In this document: positions 61,784 to 64,000 of the stretch, piece after piece | Position numbering within the stretch: position 1 is the stretch's first letter | Layout of the letters: each line of letters begins with the position of its first letter | Assembly (NCBI GenBank): GCA_965262875.1 | Contig: OZ253569.1 | Location: 310,001 to 374,000, forward strand | Direction of reading: 5' to 3' | DNA from: JBALVT01 sp965262875 | GTDB taxonomy: Bacteria > Pseudomonadota > Gammaproteobacteria > Pseudomonadales > Halieaceae | DNA: 64,000 bases | The notes under the pieces: model-generated | The model's database searches: none | What the model was told of the DNA's origin: nothing | Seen by the model: the letters and a program-made list of their open reading frames with translations, nothing else | Program-made: the position numbers and the translations under genes

Positions 61784-64000
61784 CTATCCGCTCTTTCCAC
61801 TCTTGCCGCTCTTGCCACTCTTACGGCCACACGAGGACTTGGCGGCGGCCGAAACAATTTCCCTTTTCTCCGCTTTGGTGATTAGGCCAAGCTCTACGAA
61901 GTCCTTGGCATTGTGAACCACGGAAGAGACATACTGGCCGTGGTTCCGCCAGCTTTCCATTGTTCCGAACGGTCCTTCGCAGGGTGAAAGCTGCGCCAGT
62001 GAGCAGCCCGAGTTGGGGTCTACCACTCCGCCAAGCACTGTCATCGGACATTCATCGTCCTCATTGGGCACGCCGTCTCCATCCAGATCACCACCGACCA
62101 GATTCAAGCCCACTATAATGGGGTCATGATCTGAGGCCCGGTACGGAATGCTGCCGTCGAAAAAATCCGGGTTGCGTCCAAAATCGAGGTTGTAATCGAT
62201 AGCATCGGCTTCATCAGCATTGATGTGCCACTCGGCAACACCGGACACCTGATCCGTCAGGTCGGCCGAGGCGAGGGCATGATCCAGCGCGCCTATCTGA
62301 CCATTAAATAAGAATGAATAGGCGTCCGGGCCAATGAGTTGGTCAAGCAAATTGGTAAAACCAGCCCCTTCGATAGCCTTGATCGGATCTTCGCGCATAT
62401 AAGAGTTCAGATCACCCAGTATCAGTACGTCGGGGTCACCACTGCCTGTGGGATCCGTCGTCAGCCAGTTGACCTGAGCCACGGCAGCGGCCGTGCGCGT
62501 AAGATTGCAATTACCCTGGCCATCCCCTTCATCCGGATCACCAAGGTCATCACAATTAGAGCCTTTTGATTTCAGATGATTGACGGCGACGGTGAGCACG
62601 CTTGCGCTGGCAATCTCCTGGAAACTCTGCGCCAGGACGGGTCTGTTCCTGTCATCGTTAAAGAGTGGGTCGACGCTGCTATCCAGCACCGCATGCCCGC
62701 CAAGTGGTGTTACTGACGCGGGCTGATAGATAAAACCCACCTTTATCGCATCGGTGCCAATGGTTCCTGTATCGATAAAATCGTAGCTACCTGCTCCGGC
62801 GACGGCATTGAGCCCGTCGATGATGCTCTGCAGCGAGGCGCTGACATTATTATCGAGTTCAACCAGGCCGACGACGTCGGCGTCCAAAGCCAGCAATGCC
62901 GTGAGCAGTTTTGCGCGCTGGCGATCAAACTCATCCTGGCTGTCGGCGCCGCGACAGCCTTGATTCATATCGGGTCCGCAGATGGAGCCGTTGCCGTCCA
63001 CGGTGGTGAAAAAGTTCAGCACATTGAAACTTGCCACGCGCAGGCTGCCGTCAACGTCCGGCGCGGAGTCAGGTCTGAGGTTGCCCACCACAAAGACGGG
63101 TTCGGCAGTCGGCATCAGGCGATAGGTTTCGTCGCCTGAACCTCCGCTGGCGCGGCTGAAGCGAATGTTGCCGGTCAGACCAACAACACTGTCGCCAGAA
63201 CGTGCCGCCGCGCCAACCATGTTCGGTTGGCCCAGGTCCGGATACCGGATGGGGTCGGGGTTTTGTACGCTCAGGCCATCATCCAGCATGATGCTGCGAC
63301 TGGCGATATTCTGCAGGTGAGCAGTCAAACCGGCGGCATCAGGCGCGTTGTTATTGGTGAATTGCTCGAATCGTCCGCCCTGGGCCAGCAGCAATTCGCC
63401 GAAGCGATCGAGATTGAACAGCTCCGTCACGCTTAGCAAATCAGGGAACGTGACCCACATGCCTTCGTATTGTTCCAGGTCGGGGATGTACTCATTATTG
63501 ACGAAAATGGCGCGGGCAGCCGGTAGGGAAACGGCAGTTACACTGACCGAACCGGTGCCAAGGATCTCAACAGAGCTGGCCGAAATTTGGGTTTCGCCGA
63601 AAAATTCCGTCGCGGTGCCGGTGACCCGCACCTGGTCACCGACGTTAACATCCAACGCTATTGATCCGGCGAAAACGAAGATGCCTTCCGAGGTGGCCGG
63701 GTCTGCATCCGTATCAGCATCTTCCTCCTGAACATAGAAGCCGCGCAAATTGCTCTGCTCGTCGGCATCTCCATCCTGGAAGTCACCGGTTACGATACCT
63801 TCGACAAAGAGTGTCTGTCCGTTCAGGGGAGTGCTGAGACCGGAGCCCTGCACATCGTGTATGAATACCAACTGTGGCGGCAACGGCACTTCAAAACTGA
63901 ACTGGAAGTCCCCCGCCATATTGTCCGGAGACAGGTCTTGATCCTCCACCTGGGCGGCGAACACCGTCACGGTGCAATTATCGCCGGCAACAAAACCTGC
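61784..64000 (-). CDS. Secreted ExeM/NucH-type nuclease, 5' end outside the window
   Basis: The frame is open to the window edge, so the N-terminus is missing. Visible in order are part of an Ig-like region, an OB-fold-like domain (GQTLFVEGIVTGDFQDGD, GDQVRVTGTATEFFGETQIS) and an endonuclease/exonuclease/phosphatase domain. Its active-site motifs are RVASFNVLNFF, DVVGLVELDNN, VNHLKSKGSNC, LILGDLNSYM and ASDHDPIIVGL. A calcium-type DGDGVPNEDDECP repeat follows, then a lysine-rich tail of repeated KSG (a nine-base repeat at 61790-61828). Such enzymes degrade extracellular DNA in marine bacteria and biofilms. Confidence 0.9.
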   Translation of the reverse strand, partial: AGFVAGDNCTVTVFAAQVEDQDLSPDNMAGDFQFSFEVPLPPQLVFIHDVQGSGLSTPLNGQTLFVEGIVTGDFQDGDADEQSNLRGFYVQEEDADTDADPATSEGIFVFAGSIALDVNVGDQVRVTGTATEFFGETQISASSVEILGTGSVSVTAVSLPAARAIFVNNEYIPDLEQYEGMWVTFPDLLSVTELFNLDRFGELLLAQGGRFEQFTNNNAPDAAGLTAHLQNIASRSIMLDDGLSVQNPDPIRYPDLGQPNMVGAAARSGDSVVGLTGNIRFSRASGGSGDETYRLMPTAEPVFVVGNLRPDSAPDVDGSLRVASFNVLNFFTTVDGNGSICGPDMNQGCRGADSQDEFDRQRAKLLTALLALDADVVGLVELDNNVSASLQSIIDGLNAVAGAGSYDFIDTGTIGTDAIKVGFIYQPASVTPLGGHAVLDSSVDPLFNDDRNRPVLAQSFQEIASASVLTVAVNHLKSKGSNCDDLGDPDEGDGQGNCNLTRTAAAVAQVNWLTTDPTGSGDPDVLILGDLNSYMREDPIKAIEGAGFTNLLDQLIGPDAYSFLFNGQIGALDHALASADLTDQVSGVAEWHINADEADAIDYNLDFGRNPDFFDGSIPYRASDHDPIIVGLNLVGGDLDGDGVPNEDDECPMTVLGGVVDPNSGCSLAQLSPCEGPFGTMESWRNHGQYVSSVVHNAKDFVELGLITKAEKREIVSAAAKSSCGRKSGKSGKSGKSG

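Noticed and set aside
61508..61885. Plus-strand 125-residue open frame overlapping the nuclease end
   Set aside because: It is low in complexity (Ala/Thr/Arg-rich), overlaps the conserved nuclease tail on the other strand and has no family resemblance.
1..64000. CRISPR arrays, rRNA and tRNA genes
   Set aside because: No regularly spaced short repeats and no tRNA or rRNA-like conserved sequence were found on reading through both strands.

Overview
The window looks like the chromosome of a marine gammaproteobacterium. The support is CsrA, TonB-dependent receptors with plug motifs, several formylglycine-type sulfatases, an exosortase and a NucH/ExeM-type secreted nuclease. A relative of the Cellvibrionales/Halieaceae type is my guess, and nothing here proves it. 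The window is unusually rich in insertion sequences, several nested inside each other, and many otherwise well-conserved genes carry single-base frameshifts. It is therefore either a decaying, IS-expanding genome (as in a host-associated lineage) or an assembly with homopolymer errors.

Layout. 1-4.3 kb: a gene end, two tandem DUF1989 genes, a fossil end of a TonB receptor, and a dihaem cytochrome c gene split by an IS1182-family element. 4.3-17.3 kb: a long minus-strand block with SDR, class-III phospho-lyase-like aminotransferase, APH-fold kinase, YtcJ-type amidohydrolase, TonB-dependent receptor, sulfatase, amidase, VOC protein and sulfatase. 17.4-20.8 kb: two coupled helix-turn-helix genes (one ending in a Tn3-transposase-like tail), a complete 1.56-kb IS, and a replication-relaxation-like gene. 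20.8-26.5 kb: an AT-richer type III restriction-modification operon (DUF4391 protein, Mod, Res). 26.6-35.4 kb: a pile-up of mobile DNA (ISL3 remnant, second IS1182 copy, thioesterase fragment, IS21-like element with accessory genes, IS4 fragment, one ISL3 inserted in another) ending inside a sulfatase gene.

35.4-47.6 kb: an apparently single minus-strand operon with TonB receptor, two DUF885 peptidase-like proteins (one frameshifted), prolidase-like amidohydrolase, Nramp-fold transporter lacking the metal residues, VOC protein, DPP-IV-type peptidase and the truncated sulfatase. 47.8-52.7 kb: a LysR regulator divergent from a DapA-family lyase and a three-part FAD/[2Fe-2S] dehydrogenase of the D-hydroxyproline dehydrogenase/opine oxidase type. 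Read together (inference), these genes could take up proline-rich or collagen-like peptides, cut them at proline, and degrade hydroxyproline. The kinase plus phospho-lyase pair at 14-16.5 kb could handle hydroxylysine or ethanolamine.

52.8-64 kb: a secreted protein, then a small exosortase-target-like protein beside a frameshifted protein that joins a gutted sterol-desaturase domain to an exosortase. A convergent csrA follows, with a PAS/pseudo-hybrid-kinase gene upstream of it in the same operon. That kinase gene lacks both phospho-acceptor residues and is split by an ISL3 element that itself carries an IS66 element. A partial secreted nuclease gene closes the window. Removing each IS together with one target-site copy restores the interrupted reading frames exactly (cytochrome, PAS protein, two transposases).
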